The notes: generated by a model from the sequence alone, not told the origin. Shown: positions 34,720-44,044, numbered from the stretch's first letter. The stretch is 64,000 nt of DNA from Bog-756 sp963830165 (GCA_963830165.1 CAWHKZ010000005.1:806001-870000); one strand, 5' to 3'. Numbers and translations: made by a program.

Positions 34720-34725
34720 TACACT
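34720..34725 (+). promoter_or_regulatory. -10 element of the riboswitch-metM operon
   Basis: TACACT at 34720-34725 would start the transcript near 34732, at the 5' side of the riboswitch P1 helix. The same TACACTGG occurs before the Bax-inhibitor gene at 36421. Confidence 0.55.
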
Positions 34726-34730
34726 GGACA

Positions 34731-34845
34731 CCATCATCCAGAGCAGCTGAGGGACCGGGCCCTACGACGCTGCGGCAACCAGAGCGCCGACGACCACCCA
34801 CGACGGGGTCCGAGGCTCCAGGTGCCAATGCCCGAGCGATGAGGA
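34731..34845 (+). promoter_or_regulatory. SAM riboswitch (S-box, SAM-I type)
   Basis: The core of the S-box consensus is present in order: P1 TCATC (34734-34738) pairing with GATGA (34838-34842); P2 GCAGC pairing with GCTGC, with the kink-turn bases TGA and ACGA around GGGACCGGGCCC; then GCGGCAACC; a variable P3 arm; and GGTGCCAATGCC as P4. The ribosome site GAGGAG (34841-34846) overlaps the 3' strand of P1, so SAM binding, which stabilises P1, would hide it. A translational off-switch is inferred. SAM-IV, which shares this core, is the alternative class. The controlled genes follow at 34853. Confidence 0.9.
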
Positions 34846-34852
34846 GACTGTC

Positions 34853-36108
<1,256 letters not shown>

Positions 36109-36112
<4 letters not shown>

Positions 36113-36381
36113 TCAAGGTCCGAGTTCCCGCGCAACTGCGCACGCTGACCGGAGGTCTCGGCGAGATCACCATGGAGGGTTCGACGGTGGGCGAGGTGCT
36201 GAAGGGCCTCGACGCCGCCCACCCCGGGTTCGCCGAGCGGATCTTCGACGCCGACGGCGGCCTGCGCCGCTTCGTCAACGTCTTCCTCGACGAGGAGGAC
36301 GTCCGGTTCCTCGACGGCCTCGCGACGCCGGTCACCGACGGACAGACGCTGTCGATCGTCCCCGCGGTCGCCGGGGGCTGA
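36109..36381 (+). CDS. metO: MoaD/ThiS-family sulfur carrier protein, probable MetO
   Basis: A 90-residue ubiquitin-fold protein: IKVRVPAQLRTLTGGLGEITMEG, then TVGEVLKGLDAAHPGFAERI and a C-terminal VAGG. The Gly-Gly end is the part that is adenylated and turned into a thiocarboxylate by a MoeB/ThiF-like enzyme, not present in this window. The start overlaps the upstream PLP-enzyme stop (GTGATC context, four bases), so the two are made together and share SAM-riboswitch control. Length and the GG end exclude a degenerate copy. A MoaD or CysO role cannot be ruled out by sequence alone. Confidence 0.88.
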
Positions 36382-36420
36382 CGCCGTTCCCGGCGAACAG
36401 GCACCGGACCAGGGGGCCGG

Positions 36421-36426
36421 TACACT
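36421..36426 (+). promoter_or_regulatory. -10 element before the Bax-inhibitor-like gene
   Basis: TACACT at 36421-36426, followed by a short leader with AGGAG six bases before ATG 36455. No -35 hexamer is visible. Confidence 0.5.
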
Positions 36427-36454
36427 GGGAGTTCACGCTGACACAGGAGCGACG

Positions 36455-37348
36455 ATGAGCTCGACGCAAGGATCCACCCCGGGGACGTCCTCGGGCAGCA
36501 CCCCGACCGGCGGCACGGCCACCCGGACGCGGCGCACCGGCGCATCGTTCGGGACGGCGTCGAACTACAACCGGATGGTGACGGCGTTCCCGACCGCGCC
36601 GGCCCCCGCGCCGTCCAACTGGAAGCAGCAGCCCGACGGCAACTGGTGGTCGTGGGACGGGGCCACCTGGCACCTCCAGCCCCAGGGCCCCCCGCCGATG
36701 CCGCCGGTGGCCGGGCAGACCCGGACCTTCACCGCGGACGGGGCGCTCAACAAGGCCGGCCTGCTCGGTCTCCTCGCCCTGGTGGTCGGCACGGTGGCCT
36801 ATCTCGGCAACCTGCCCATGGGCGTGGCCGTGGTCGCCATGTTCGGCGGGCTCGGCGTCGCCCTGTGGTGCATCTTCCGGCCCCGGCTCGCGCCCGTGCT
36901 CGCGCCGATCTACGCCGTGGCCGAGGGCGTGGTGCTCGGTGTCATCTCGCGGTACTACGCCGACCAGGGTGCCCATGTGGTCACCCTGGCGGTCGTGGGG
37001 ACGACGGTCATCGTGGCCGGCGTGTGGGGCGTCTACCGCACAGGCCTGGTCAAGGTCGGGCACCGGTTCTTCATGGTCACGATCGTGGCCGGCATCGGGC
37101 TGCTCGCGGTGATGATGACGTCCTTCATCACCGGGTGGGGGCTCTCCGGCACGTCCGGCCTGCTCATCTTCGGCGTCCTCTACCTGGTGGTCGCGGTGTT
37201 GAACCTCTTCATGGACTTCAGCTTCGTGGACCGGGCCCAGGCGGCGGGCATCGAGGCCGACGCCGAGTGGTTCTCGGCCTTCACCATCCTGATCTCGTCG
37301 GTGATGGTCTACCTGGCCCTGCTGCGCATCTTCGGCGGCTCCCGCTAG
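36455..37348 (+). CDS. Bax inhibitor-1/YccA family membrane protein
   Basis: A 297-residue protein with a disordered Thr/Gly-rich N-terminus, an unusual Trp-containing segment NWWSWDGATWHLQP resembling a DUF2510-type motif (residues about 65-80), and then seven predicted membrane helices. The membrane part has APIYAVAEGVVLGVISRYYA, VVGTTVIVAGVWGVYRTGLVKV, FRRG-like KVGHRFFMVTIVAG and MDFSFVDRAQAAGIEADAEWFSAF, typical of YccA/BI-1. The family affects membrane-protein quality control or ion leak. Independent promoter; convergent with the TetR gene beyond the 25-base repeat array. Confidence 0.85.
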   Translation: MSSTQGSTPGTSSGSTPTGGTATRTRRTGASFGTASNYNRMVTAFPTAPAPAPSNWKQQPDGNWWSWDGATWHLQPQGPPPMPPVAGQTRTFTADGALNKAGLLGLLALVVGTVAYLGNLPMGVAVVAMFGGLGVALWCIFRPRLAPVLAPIYAVAEGVVLGVISRYYADQGAHVVTLAVVGTTVIVAGVWGVYRTGLVKVGHRFFMVTIVAGIGLLAVMMTSFITGWGLSGTSGLLIFGVLYLVVAVLNLFMDFSFVDRAQAAGIEADAEWFSAFTILISSVMVYLALLRIFGGSR

Positions 37349-37380
37349 ACGGGCGGGCCGCCGGGCCGGTCCTTCACACT

Positions 37381-37556
37381 GGCCGCCAGGCCGGTCCTCG
37401 GCTCAGGCCGCCAGGCCGGTCCTCGGCTCAGGCCGCCAGGCCGGTCCTCGGCTCAGGCCGCCAGGCCGGTCCTCGGCTCAGGCCGCCAGGCCGGCTCCTC
37501 AGGCCGTCCGGCTCAGGCCGCCAGGCCGGTCCTCGGCTCAGGCCGCCAGGCCGTGC
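37381..37556. repeat. 25-base minisatellite overlapping the 3' end of a TetR gene
   Basis: Four perfect head-to-tail 25-base units fill 37381-37480 (each starting GGCCGCCAGGCC and ending CTCGGCTCA), then a degenerate 35-base unit, a fifth perfect unit at 37516-37540 and a partial one to about 37556. The last units include the TetR stop codon (37538-37540) and its final codons. The units are contiguous with no spacers, so this is not a CRISPR array. The array fills the gap between two convergent genes. Confidence 0.92.
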
Positions 37557-38158
37557 AGGATGAACCGGACGGTGTCGGCCGCCGCCTCCGACCGGTCCCG
37601 GGGCTCGGGCTCGGCGGCCCGCACGGCCATCGCCCCGTAGATCTGCTGGCCGATCAGGCCGATGGCCAGGTCGGTGTCGAGCGGACGGAAGTCACCCCGG
37701 GCCACTCCCTCCTCGACCAGATCCCGGATCAGCCGGGCGATGTCGAGACCGATGAGAGCCAGTTCGGAGCCGAGGGCTTCGGCGTCCCGGGCCGGGCTGC
37801 CCTGGGTGACGAGGGCCAGACGGAAGAACGCCGGGCTGTCGTCCACCCGGGCCAGCATCTCCTCGATCAGTCGTTCGAGCCGGAGGGCCGGCAGAGCGCC
37901 CTCCTCCCAGGTGGAGGCGATGGCCTCGAGCAGCTGGGCGTGCATGCGCTGCAGGCAGGCCCGCAGGAGCTCCCCGCGGTTGGCGAAGTAGACGTAGACG
38001 GTCGACCGGGCGACGCCCGCCTCGGAGGCGATCTCGTCCATGGAGACGTCGGTGCTGCCCCGCTCGCCGAACAGCCGACGGGCGACGTCGATGACCTGGT
38101 CGCGACGGAAGTCGCGGATGACCTCCTTCAGGTCGTCGGAGGTCCTGCGTACGGCCAT
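37538..38158 (-). CDS. TetR-family regulator co-transcribed with a P450
   Basis: A 206-residue TetR protein. Helix-turn-helix: RDQVIDVARRLFGERGSTDVSMDEIASEAGVARSTVYVYFANRGELL; C-terminal helices FFRLALVTQGSPARDAEALGSEL and DLAIGLIGQQIYGAMAVR. The ATG at 38158 immediately follows the P450 TAG, so the regulator is the second gene of that operon. The perfect palindrome at 39435-39451, just after the P450 transcript start, is the likely operator. The gene's 3' end is the source of the adjacent 25-base repeat. Confidence 0.9.
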   Translation of the reverse strand: MAVRRTSDDLKEVIRDFRRDQVIDVARRLFGERGSTDVSMDEIASEAGVARSTVYVYFANRGELLRACLQRMHAQLLEAIASTWEEGALPALRLERLIEEMLARVDDSPAFFRLALVTQGSPARDAEALGSELALIGLDIARLIRDLVEEGVARGDFRPLDTDLAIGLIGQQIYGAMAVRAAEPEPRDRSEAAADTVRFILHGLAA

Positions 38159-39412
38159 CTACCCGGCGACGCGTGGCCCGGTCGGGAAGGTGATCGGGAT
38201 GTGCTTGACCCCACTGATGAAGGCCGACTGGAGGCGCTGGACCGGCCCGGCCAGCTCCAGGTCGGGCATGCGGTCGAGCAGATGCTCGAACATCACGCGG
38301 ATCTCCATGCGGGCCAGGTTGGCGCCCAGGCAGAAGTGCGGGCCGCCGGCGCCGAAGGCCATGTGCGGGTTGGGGTTGCGGGTGATGTCGAACGACTGCG
38401 GGTCCTCGAAGGCCAGCTCGTCGCGGTTGGCGGAGATGTGGAAGAACACGACCTTGGAGTCGCCCTCGATCTTCTGGCCGCCGAGCTCGAAGCCGGTGGT
38501 CGTCTGGCGACGGAAGTTCATCACCGGAGTGACGTAGCGGAGCATCTCCTCGACGGCGCCGGGCAGCAGCGACCGGTCCTTGCGGAGCAGCTCCCACTGG
38601 TCCGGGTTCTCGAAGAAGGTCGCCATCGCCCCCGAGATGAGGTTGCGGGTCGTCTCGTTGCCGGCCACGGTCAGCAGGAGGAAGAAGAGCTCGAGCTCGA
38701 ACGAGGAGAGTTGCTCGCCATCGATGTCGACCTGGGTGAGCACGCTCATGAGGTCGTCGCGGGGATCGGCCCGCTTCTTGGCGAACAGCTCCGACGCGTA
38801 GGCGTAGAGCTCCATCGAGGCGATCTGGGCGGCCTCGCCGGCCGTCTGGTACTCGGGGTCCTGCGAACCGATCATGCGGTTGGACCAGTCGAACATCCGA
38901 TGGCGGTCCTCGTTGGGGACGCCGAGGAGCTCGGCGATGACGACGAGGGGAAGCTCGGCGGCGATGTCGGTGACGAAGTCGGCCGAGCCCTGCTCGATGA
39001 CCGAGTCGATGATGGTGTCGGTCGCGGCGTGGATGCGCTCGTGGAGCTGGTTGACCATCCGGGGGGTGAAGCCCTTGTTGACCAGGCGCCGGTAGCGGGT
39101 GTGGAGCGGCGGGTCCATGTTGAGCATGATCAGCTGTTGCTGGGCCAGGTCGTCCTCGGCCAGGTCCCACAGGTAGGTGGCCTGCCGGGCGGAGGAGAAG
39201 TGCTCGTAGTCACGGTTGACCTGGGTGGCCTCGGCCAGGGTGGTCACGGCCCAGAAACCGGGGCCGTCCTCCTCCTCCTGCCACCACACCGGCGCGTTCT
39301 TGCGCAGGAAGGCGAACCACTCGTGGGGCACCCGCTCGGCGAAGACCGTGGAATCGAGCAGGTTGATGTCGGCGAAGTCGACGCCGCTGATGTCCAGTTC
39401 CGTCTGACTCAT
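38159..39412 (-). CDS. Cytochrome P450 (bacterial class I)
   Basis: A 417-residue soluble P450. Visible are the I-helix AGNETTRN, the K-helix EEMLRYVTP (ExxR), FFHISANRDELAFEDP and the heme loop FGAGGPHFCLGANLAR with the axial thiolate at C361. LNMDPPLHTRYRRLVNKGFTP is the usual C-helix region. It resembles actinobacterial CYP125/CYP142-like steroid or fatty-chain hydroxylases, but the substrate cannot be fixed. ATG 39412 has GGGAGGGGG nine bases upstream. Needs ferredoxin and reductase from elsewhere. It precedes and is probably repressed by the TetR gene at 37538. Confidence 0.93.
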   Translation of the reverse strand: MSQTELDISGVDFADINLLDSTVFAERVPHEWFAFLRKNAPVWWQEEEDGPGFWAVTTLAEATQVNRDYEHFSSARQATYLWDLAEDDLAQQQLIMLNMDPPLHTRYRRLVNKGFTPRMVNQLHERIHAATDTIIDSVIEQGSADFVTDIAAELPLVVIAELLGVPNEDRHRMFDWSNRMIGSQDPEYQTAGEAAQIASMELYAYASELFAKKRADPRDDLMSVLTQVDIDGEQLSSFELELFFLLLTVAGNETTRNLISGAMATFFENPDQWELLRKDRSLLPGAVEEMLRYVTPVMNFRRQTTTGFELGGQKIEGDSKVVFFHISANRDELAFEDPQSFDITRNPNPHMAFGAGGPHFCLGANLARMEIRVMFEHLLDRMPDLELAGPVQRLQSAFISGVKHIPITFPTGPRVAG

Positions 39413-39434
39413 GTCGGACGCCCCCTCCCATGAA

Positions 39435-39488
39435 TCGGACACCATGTCCGACAGGGGGGATAGTACGTCCGGGCTGGTCGGGCGTCAA
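39435..39488 (-). promoter_or_regulatory. Promoter and perfect palindromic operator of the P450-TetR operon
   Basis: On the minus strand TTGACG (39488-39483), a 17-base spacer and TACTAT (39465-39460) form a near-consensus promoter. Just downstream of the expected start lies TCGGACA-CCA-TGTCCGA (39435-39451), with 7-base arms that pair perfectly. Position and symmetry suggest a TetR roadblock operator. Confidence 0.8.
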
Positions 39489-39551
39489 CACTTGCCGCCG
39501 CCACCGTCGCCCATCCCAAGGGGGGTGGATCGGACCCGTGGCGGGCCGGGG

Positions 39552-39911
39552 TCACCAGTCGACGGTGCCGTCGATCACGATCACGGGCTCCTCGGTCAAC
39601 ACGACCTCGAGGTGGTCCGTGTCGAGGAATTTGGCGATGTCCTCCATCATGGCGGGAAAGTCGGGCTCGGTCATGTGGGCGTTGTAGGCGTCCATCGACT
39701 CGAACCACTGGACCGTGACGCCGTCGTAGCCGGACCGGTCGTCGTCGTTCCGGTAGTCGCTCAGCGGCCGGGGGTTCTGCTCGTAGCGGATGACGTACTT
39801 GGCCGCGCTGGAGTTGGCGATGAGCGGGCCGTGGTGGTCGCGCCAGTAGGCGTGGAACTCGGCGGGGGTCAACCCCTCCTTGCGCCGCAGCAGGCAGGTC
39901 AGTTTGATCAT
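39552..39911 (-). CDS. EthD-domain protein
   Basis: A 119-residue ferredoxin-like-fold protein: MIKLTCLLRRKEGLTPAEFHAYW, then HHGPLIANSSAAKYVIRYEQN, YDGVTVQWFESMDAYNAHM and DFPAMMEDIAKFLD. This is the EthD/Dabb-like pattern of small dimeric alpha+beta barrel proteins, often found beside P450s and hydroxylases in actinobacterial catabolic loci. Own promoter not obvious; GGGGAGAG precedes ATG 39911. It lies on the same strand as, but upstream of, the P450 promoter. Confidence 0.88.
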   Translation of the reverse strand: MIKLTCLLRRKEGLTPAEFHAYWRDHHGPLIANSSAAKYVIRYEQNPRPLSDYRNDDDRSGYDGVTVQWFESMDAYNAHMTEPDFPAMMEDIAKFLDTDHLEVVLTEEPVIVIDGTVDW

Positions 39912-40016
39912 GGTCGGTGCTCTCCCCTGGATGGTGGGTCGTGGTGGTGGCTCACGCGCCCGGGACCCGGCACAGGCTGCCCCGCCGCAGCGCCGCTGGC
40001 AAGCCCGGGCACCCGG

Positions 40017-40838
40017 TCATCGGACGGTGGTGCAGAACAGGTCCGCGACGTACGGAAGCCGGATCGGCTCGTCGAGCGTCGCGGCCAGGTCGGCGACGTG
40101 GCCGAGGATCTCGGCCCTCCGGTCCTCGGGGAGCACGGCGATGTAGCTGCGGGACGCCACCTGTTCGACGAAGCCCGTGCGGTCGAGCTCCTGGGTGAAG
40201 CGCAGTCTGGTGCGGGAGACGGGGCCGAACCGCCCAGAGGCGGCGATGACCGGGCCGAAGTCCATGCCTACCGGGTAGGGCTGGTGGACGTCCCACTTGC
40301 TGATCCGCGTCAGCTCGGCGACCACCGGGTCCGACTCGTCGCGCTCGTTCCACACGAGGCCGAGGCCGCCTCCGGGTCGGAGCACCCGGGCGAACTCGGC
40401 CAGGGCCACCGGGGCGTCGAACCAGTGGAAGGCCTGGGCCACCGTGACGGCGTCGAACGACCGGTCGGCGAAGGGGAGCAGCTCGGCGGTGGATCCCACC
40501 TGGAGCGCGCCAGGGACCGCGGAGGCGAACACGTCCCGCATCGACGCCGAGGGCTCGCAGGCGACGGTGGCGGCACCGGCCGCCACCAGGGCCCGGGTCA
40601 GCTTGCCGGTGCCGGCGGCCACGTCCAGCACCCGGCTGTCGGCACCGATGGCGAGGGCGTCGAGCAGGTGGGCCACCGCATCGCCGGAGTAGCCCGGCCG
40701 GGCCCGCTCGTAGAGCGCGGAGCCGCTGGCGAAGCCCGACCGCCCGAGCCGCGCCTTGTCGGCCAGCACGCCGTCGACGCCGTCGTCACCACCGGCGGCC
40801 CGCTCGGGATCGTCGGGGCCGATCTGCACGGCGCCCAT
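40017..40838 (-). CDS. Class I SAM-dependent methyltransferase
   Basis: A 273-residue methyltransferase with a Rossmann fold. SAM motif I is RVLDVAAGTGKLTRALV, followed by ACEPSASMRDVF (motif II acidic residue), LPFADRSFDAVTVAQAFHWFD (motif IV) and VLRPGGGLGLVWNERD. It belongs to the broad methyltransferase-11 group; the target is unknown. ATG 40838 lies inside a TACGAT hexamer, and GTG three codons later stands seven bases after that hexamer, so the protein may start at the GTG from a leaderless transcript. Divergent from the acyltransferase gene. Confidence 0.88.
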   Translation of the reverse strand: MGAVQIGPDDPERAAGGDDGVDGVLADKARLGRSGFASGSALYERARPGYSGDAVAHLLDALAIGADSRVLDVAAGTGKLTRALVAAGAATVACEPSASMRDVFASAVPGALQVGSTAELLPFADRSFDAVTVAQAFHWFDAPVALAEFARVLRPGGGLGLVWNERDESDPVVAELTRISKWDVHQPYPVGMDFGPVIAASGRFGPVSRTRLRFTQELDRTGFVEQVASRSYIAVLPEDRRAEILGHVADLAATLDEPIRLPYVADLFCTTVR

Positions 40839-40911
40839 CGTAGGGTGGGTCGCCCCCCGGCGTCGGAGCCCGGGATCGCCCGGCCGCCGGTGCGTCAGAT
40901 ACCGTCGCGGG

Positions 40912-41847
40912 GTGAGCGCAGCGAGCCCGGACCCCTCCGCCGCCGACGTCCCCGGACGTCCCACGGGCACCCCTCCGGGCCCCGGACCGTCCGCGCCTCC
41001 GGGCCCCGCCACCCGCCCGGCCACCCGACCGCGGCGCGGGAGCGTGCCGCCGCGGGGCCTGCGGGCCCGGCGCCACCGTTGGCTGCACTCGCTCGTCCAC
41101 GCCGGGTGGGGCTGGATGGAGCGCCACGGTGCGACCGGCCCCGGCGATCGGCTGGCCGACCGGTTCGGCGCCTTCGGCCGGGGCAGCTGCCTCGCCTTCC
41201 CCACGGGTGCCGTCTTCGGCGAGGAGTGGATCCACATCGGCGAGGACACCCTGGTCGGACCCTATGTGAGCCTGTCCGCCGGGATGGTTCCCGGGCAGGA
41301 GATGGTCACCGATCCGGTCGTCAGCATCGGCGACCGCAGCATGATCGGCCGGGGCAGCCACATCGTGGGCCACTTCTCCATCACGATCGGCAGTGATGTC
41401 CAGACGGGGCCCTACGTGTACATCACCGACCAGAACCACGGCTACGAGAACCCCGACGAGGTCGTCCACGTCCAGTGGCCCCACGACGTGCCCGTGGTCA
41501 TCGGTGACGGCAGCTGGCTCGGCACCGGGGTGGTCATCCTGCCCGGCACCGAGCTGGGCAGGAACGTCGTGGTGGGAGCGGGCGCGGTGGTGCGCGGCAC
41601 CTTCCCGGACCACTGCGTGATCGCCGGGGTGCCCGCCCGGATCGTGCGGCGCTACGTGCCCGGCTCGGGCTGGGTGACCGGCGCGGCGACCGCGGAAGGG
41701 GAGGGATCGGCGGACGGCGCGGCGCCGTCGTCGGGGACGACCGGGGAAGACGTCGCCGGCGGGGCCGACGCGTCGCCCTCCTCGCCGCCGGCCGATGCGA
41801 CCGGTCCGGCGGCCACGGCGGGAACCGGGAGCGGCGGAGCCGGATAG
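40912..41847 (+). CDS. Left-handed beta-helix acyltransferase (WbbJ/LbetaH family)
   Basis: A hexapeptide-repeat transferase, probably O-acetylating a sugar or similar acceptor. The first 60 residues are Pro/Arg-rich and disordered. The beta-helix runs through IHIGEDTLVGPYVSLSAGM, VVSIGDRSMIGRGSHIVGH, ITIGSDVQTGPYVYITDQNH with the catalytic His region, and VVIGDGSWLGTGVVILPGTE with NVVVGAGAVVRGTFPD and VIAGVPARIVRRY. After residue 255 it becomes Ala/Ser/Gly-rich; this tail overlaps the tail of the convergent patatin gene by 196 bases. TACCGT exactly six bases before GTG 40912 supports the start. Confidence 0.88.
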   Translation: MSAASPDPSAADVPGRPTGTPPGPGPSAPPGPATRPATRPRRGSVPPRGLRARRHRWLHSLVHAGWGWMERHGATGPGDRLADRFGAFGRGSCLAFPTGAVFGEEWIHIGEDTLVGPYVSLSAGMVPGQEMVTDPVVSIGDRSMIGRGSHIVGHFSITIGSDVQTGPYVYITDQNHGYENPDEVVHVQWPHDVPVVIGDGSWLGTGVVILPGTELGRNVVVGAGAVVRGTFPDHCVIAGVPARIVRRYVPGSGWVTGAATAEGEGSADGAAPSSGTTGEDVAGGADASPSSPPADATGPAATAGTGSGGAG

Positions 41848-42884
41848 GGGATGGTGCCGAGCGTGTAGCGGCGGACGATCTCGGAGGCCTCGGCCCTGCC
41901 GAGGGCGACGAGGTGCTCGGTGGTGGAGAAGTCGTCGAAGTCCCGGGTCGCACCGTCGGGACCTGCGCAGAGGATGACCTCGACGCCCTCGGGCAGGTGG
42001 GCCATGTCCCGGACGAACCGGGCGTGGATGGCGATGAGCAGCGCATTGACCATTCCCTCGACCGGCCGCTTGGAGGACTGCGGCGTGACGATGGGCGGTG
42101 AGCACAGGAGCACCACGATCCGGGTGGCTCCGGCGTCGATGGCCCGTTGGATCGGCACGTTGTTGACCACGCCCCCGTCGATGTAGCGCTCGCCGTCGAT
42201 CTCGACCGGCGGGAAGATGGCGGGCATGGCCGCGGACGCCAGGATCGGGTCGACCGCCGGGCCCTGGGTGAACCACCGCTCGCCCCCGTCGGTCAACGAG
42301 GTGGCCACCACCTCGAGCGGGATCGGCGACTCCTCGAGCCGGTCGAAGGGGAATCCCTGGGAGATGATGGTCCGCAGGCCCGAGTTCGAGTAGACGGCGT
42401 CCCGCTGCTGGACATAGAGCCAGGGGCCGTGCAGCCGGCCCTGCGGGTAGACGTCCTCGCGCTTCAGCCCGAGCCAGATCTGGGCCATCCGCTCCACGCC
42501 CTCCCGGGTCGGGTCGGCGGCGAACCCGGCGCCGTTGATGGCCCCGACGGACGAGCCGTAGACGCGGTCGGGCACGAACCCGTGCTCCGACAGGACCTGG
42601 AGCATGCCGATCTGGATGGCGCCGCGGGTGCTCCCACCGGCCAGGACGAGGGCGGTCATCTCCTCCTGCTCGTCGTCCTCCTCGTCCTCCTCCTCCTCCT
42701 CGTCCTCCTGGTCCTCGTTGCCGACGCCGGGATCCTCGGCGGTGCGGCGGTCCAGCCAGGCGGCCCGGTTCCGGCGCGCCTGGGCGATGACGAACCGCAG
42801 GGTGAGGACGATCAGCACGACGGCGGCCACGACGAACAGGGTGAAGACGACGGCGAAGAGCGTGGACGTGGCCGCGACGGTCAT
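41652..42884 (-). CDS. Patatin-like phospholipase with membrane anchor and acidic linker
   Basis: A 410-residue protein: N-terminal membrane helix (residues about 8-33), a very acidic linker (Glu/Asp run, residues 57-75), then a patatin domain. The oxyanion loop is AGGSTRGAIQIG, the nucleophile S112 lies in YGSSVGAING (GxSxG), and the dyad Asp in YIDGGVVNN. It should hydrolyse acyl esters at the inner membrane face. ATG 42884 is preferred to a start 16 codons upstream because it begins right before the helix; TAGCCT lies eight bases before it. The Pro/Ala-rich C-terminal tail overlaps the convergent acyltransferase tail. Confidence 0.9.
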   Translation of the reverse strand: MTVAATSTLFAVVFTLFVVAAVVLIVLTLRFVIAQARRNRAAWLDRRTAEDPGVGNEDQEDEEEEEDEEDDEQEEMTALVLAGGSTRGAIQIGMLQVLSEHGFVPDRVYGSSVGAINGAGFAADPTREGVERMAQIWLGLKREDVYPQGRLHGPWLYVQQRDAVYSNSGLRTIISQGFPFDRLEESPIPLEVVATSLTDGGERWFTQGPAVDPILASAAMPAIFPPVEIDGERYIDGGVVNNVPIQRAIDAGATRIVVLLCSPPIVTPQSSKRPVEGMVNALLIAIHARFVRDMAHLPEGVEVILCAGPDGATRDFDDFSTTEHLVALGRAEASEIVRRYTLGTIPYPAPPLPVPAVAAGPVASAGGEEGDASAPPATSSPVVPDDGAAPSADPSPSAVAAPVTQPEPGT

Positions 42885-42952
42885 CGGGGCAGAGGCTACC
42901 GGGGACCTCCGACGGGGACGGTCGTGTGACACCCCCCGTCCACACTGTGTCC

Positions 42953-44044
42953 ATGCGAACGACGGACGCCCCGGTGGGGGAGCAGGGAGAGGGACGCCGG
43001 AGGTCCCGTGACATCGGCGGCACGGGGCCCGGGTCCGGGGGGTCGGCGACCGGGGGCGGAGGAACCCGGCCGCTGGCCGGCGCGGCGCTGCTCGAACGCC
43101 TGCGGGTGACGGGCCGGGCCCGACCGGCCGCCGATCCGATGTTCGCCGGGGACCTCCGCTCCTACCTGGAGGACGCGGTCGCCGGAGTGGACCGCGGGTG
43201 CCCGCCGCTCGACGCCGCCCGCTCGGTCGTCACCCACGAGCGGCTCGAACGTGCCCTGTCGTGTCCGCCCCACCGCCCCACCGACCGTTCCACCGAACGA
43301 ACCTTCACCGTCCCGCTGGCCTGCGGTGCGCTGGTCGGCGCCCTCTTCCGCCAACTGGTGACCGTCGGCGCCATCGCCGACCCGATGGCCGACGCGCTCG
43401 AGGCCCTCTCCCTCGACGACCGCCAGGCCCCGCTCGTGGACTGGATCGAGGGTCTGGTTACCGCCGAGCGGGCCGAACTGGGCGCCGAGGTCGGCCGCCA
43501 GGCCCGCGGGCTCGTCGAGCGGTGGCCCACCCTCGAGTCCTCGTGGCTCCCACGCACCGACGAGACCCTGCGGGTCCCCCTCCGTGACGGCATCGTCGAA
43601 CTGACCACCCGGGTCGATCTGGCCATCGGGCGCCCGGCGGGTGGGGAGGCGACGGTGGCGCTGGTCGACGTGGCCTCCGGGGTTCGACGCCCGGGCCACC
43701 GCGACGACCGGGCCGTCGACGCCCTCGTCGAGACCCTACGCACCTCGGTACCGCCGTTCGTCGTCGCCACCTACTACACGCGGACCGGGGAACTCGACGT
43801 GGAGCCGGTCACCCGCGAACTGCTGGTGGCGGCGGCCAGGAGGTGCGCCGCCGGCATCCGGGCCCTGCTCGACGGACGACCCGGTTCGGACGACGGGACC
43901 TGGTGCGCGACGTGCGCCACCCTGCTCCAGCGGCCGCCGGTGGCTCTGTCCGGCGGTGCCGCCGCCCGCCCTGTGCCCGCCCCTGCCGCGGCCTCCGGAC
44001 CCGTGGCGCCGGTGGTGGACCTCCCCAGGGAGCAGGCGGCCTGA
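42953..44044 (+). CDS. Hypothetical protein, possible degenerate PD-(D/E)XK (RecB-like) fold
   Basis: A 363-residue protein not assignable with certainty. The middle has ELTTRVDLAIGRPAGGEATVALVDVASG, which follows the spacing of RecB-family nuclease motifs but has Val-Ala-Ser where a catalytic D/E-x-K would be. The C-terminus has VATYYTRTGELDVEPVTRELLVAAARR over two segments and a Cys pair in WCATCATLL, reminiscent of the Fe-S/zinc region of such nucleases. CACACT exactly six bases before ATG 42953 fixes the start. The next gene starts inside its stop (TGATG), so both form one unit. Confidence 0.65.
   Translation: MRTTDAPVGEQGEGRRRSRDIGGTGPGSGGSATGGGGTRPLAGAALLERLRVTGRARPAADPMFAGDLRSYLEDAVAGVDRGCPPLDAARSVVTHERLERALSCPPHRPTDRSTERTFTVPLACGALVGALFRQLVTVGAIADPMADALEALSLDDRQAPLVDWIEGLVTAERAELGAEVGRQARGLVERWPTLESSWLPRTDETLRVPLRDGIVELTTRVDLAIGRPAGGEATVALVDVASGVRRPGHRDDRAVDALVETLRTSVPPFVVATYYTRTGELDVEPVTRELLVAAARRCAAGIRALLDGRPGSDDGTWCATCATLLQRPPVALSGGAAARPVPAPAAASGPVAPVVDLPREQAA

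Noticed and set aside
37381..37556. Possible CRISPR array
   Set aside because: Units are contiguous 25-base tandem copies with no spacers and no cas genes nearby.
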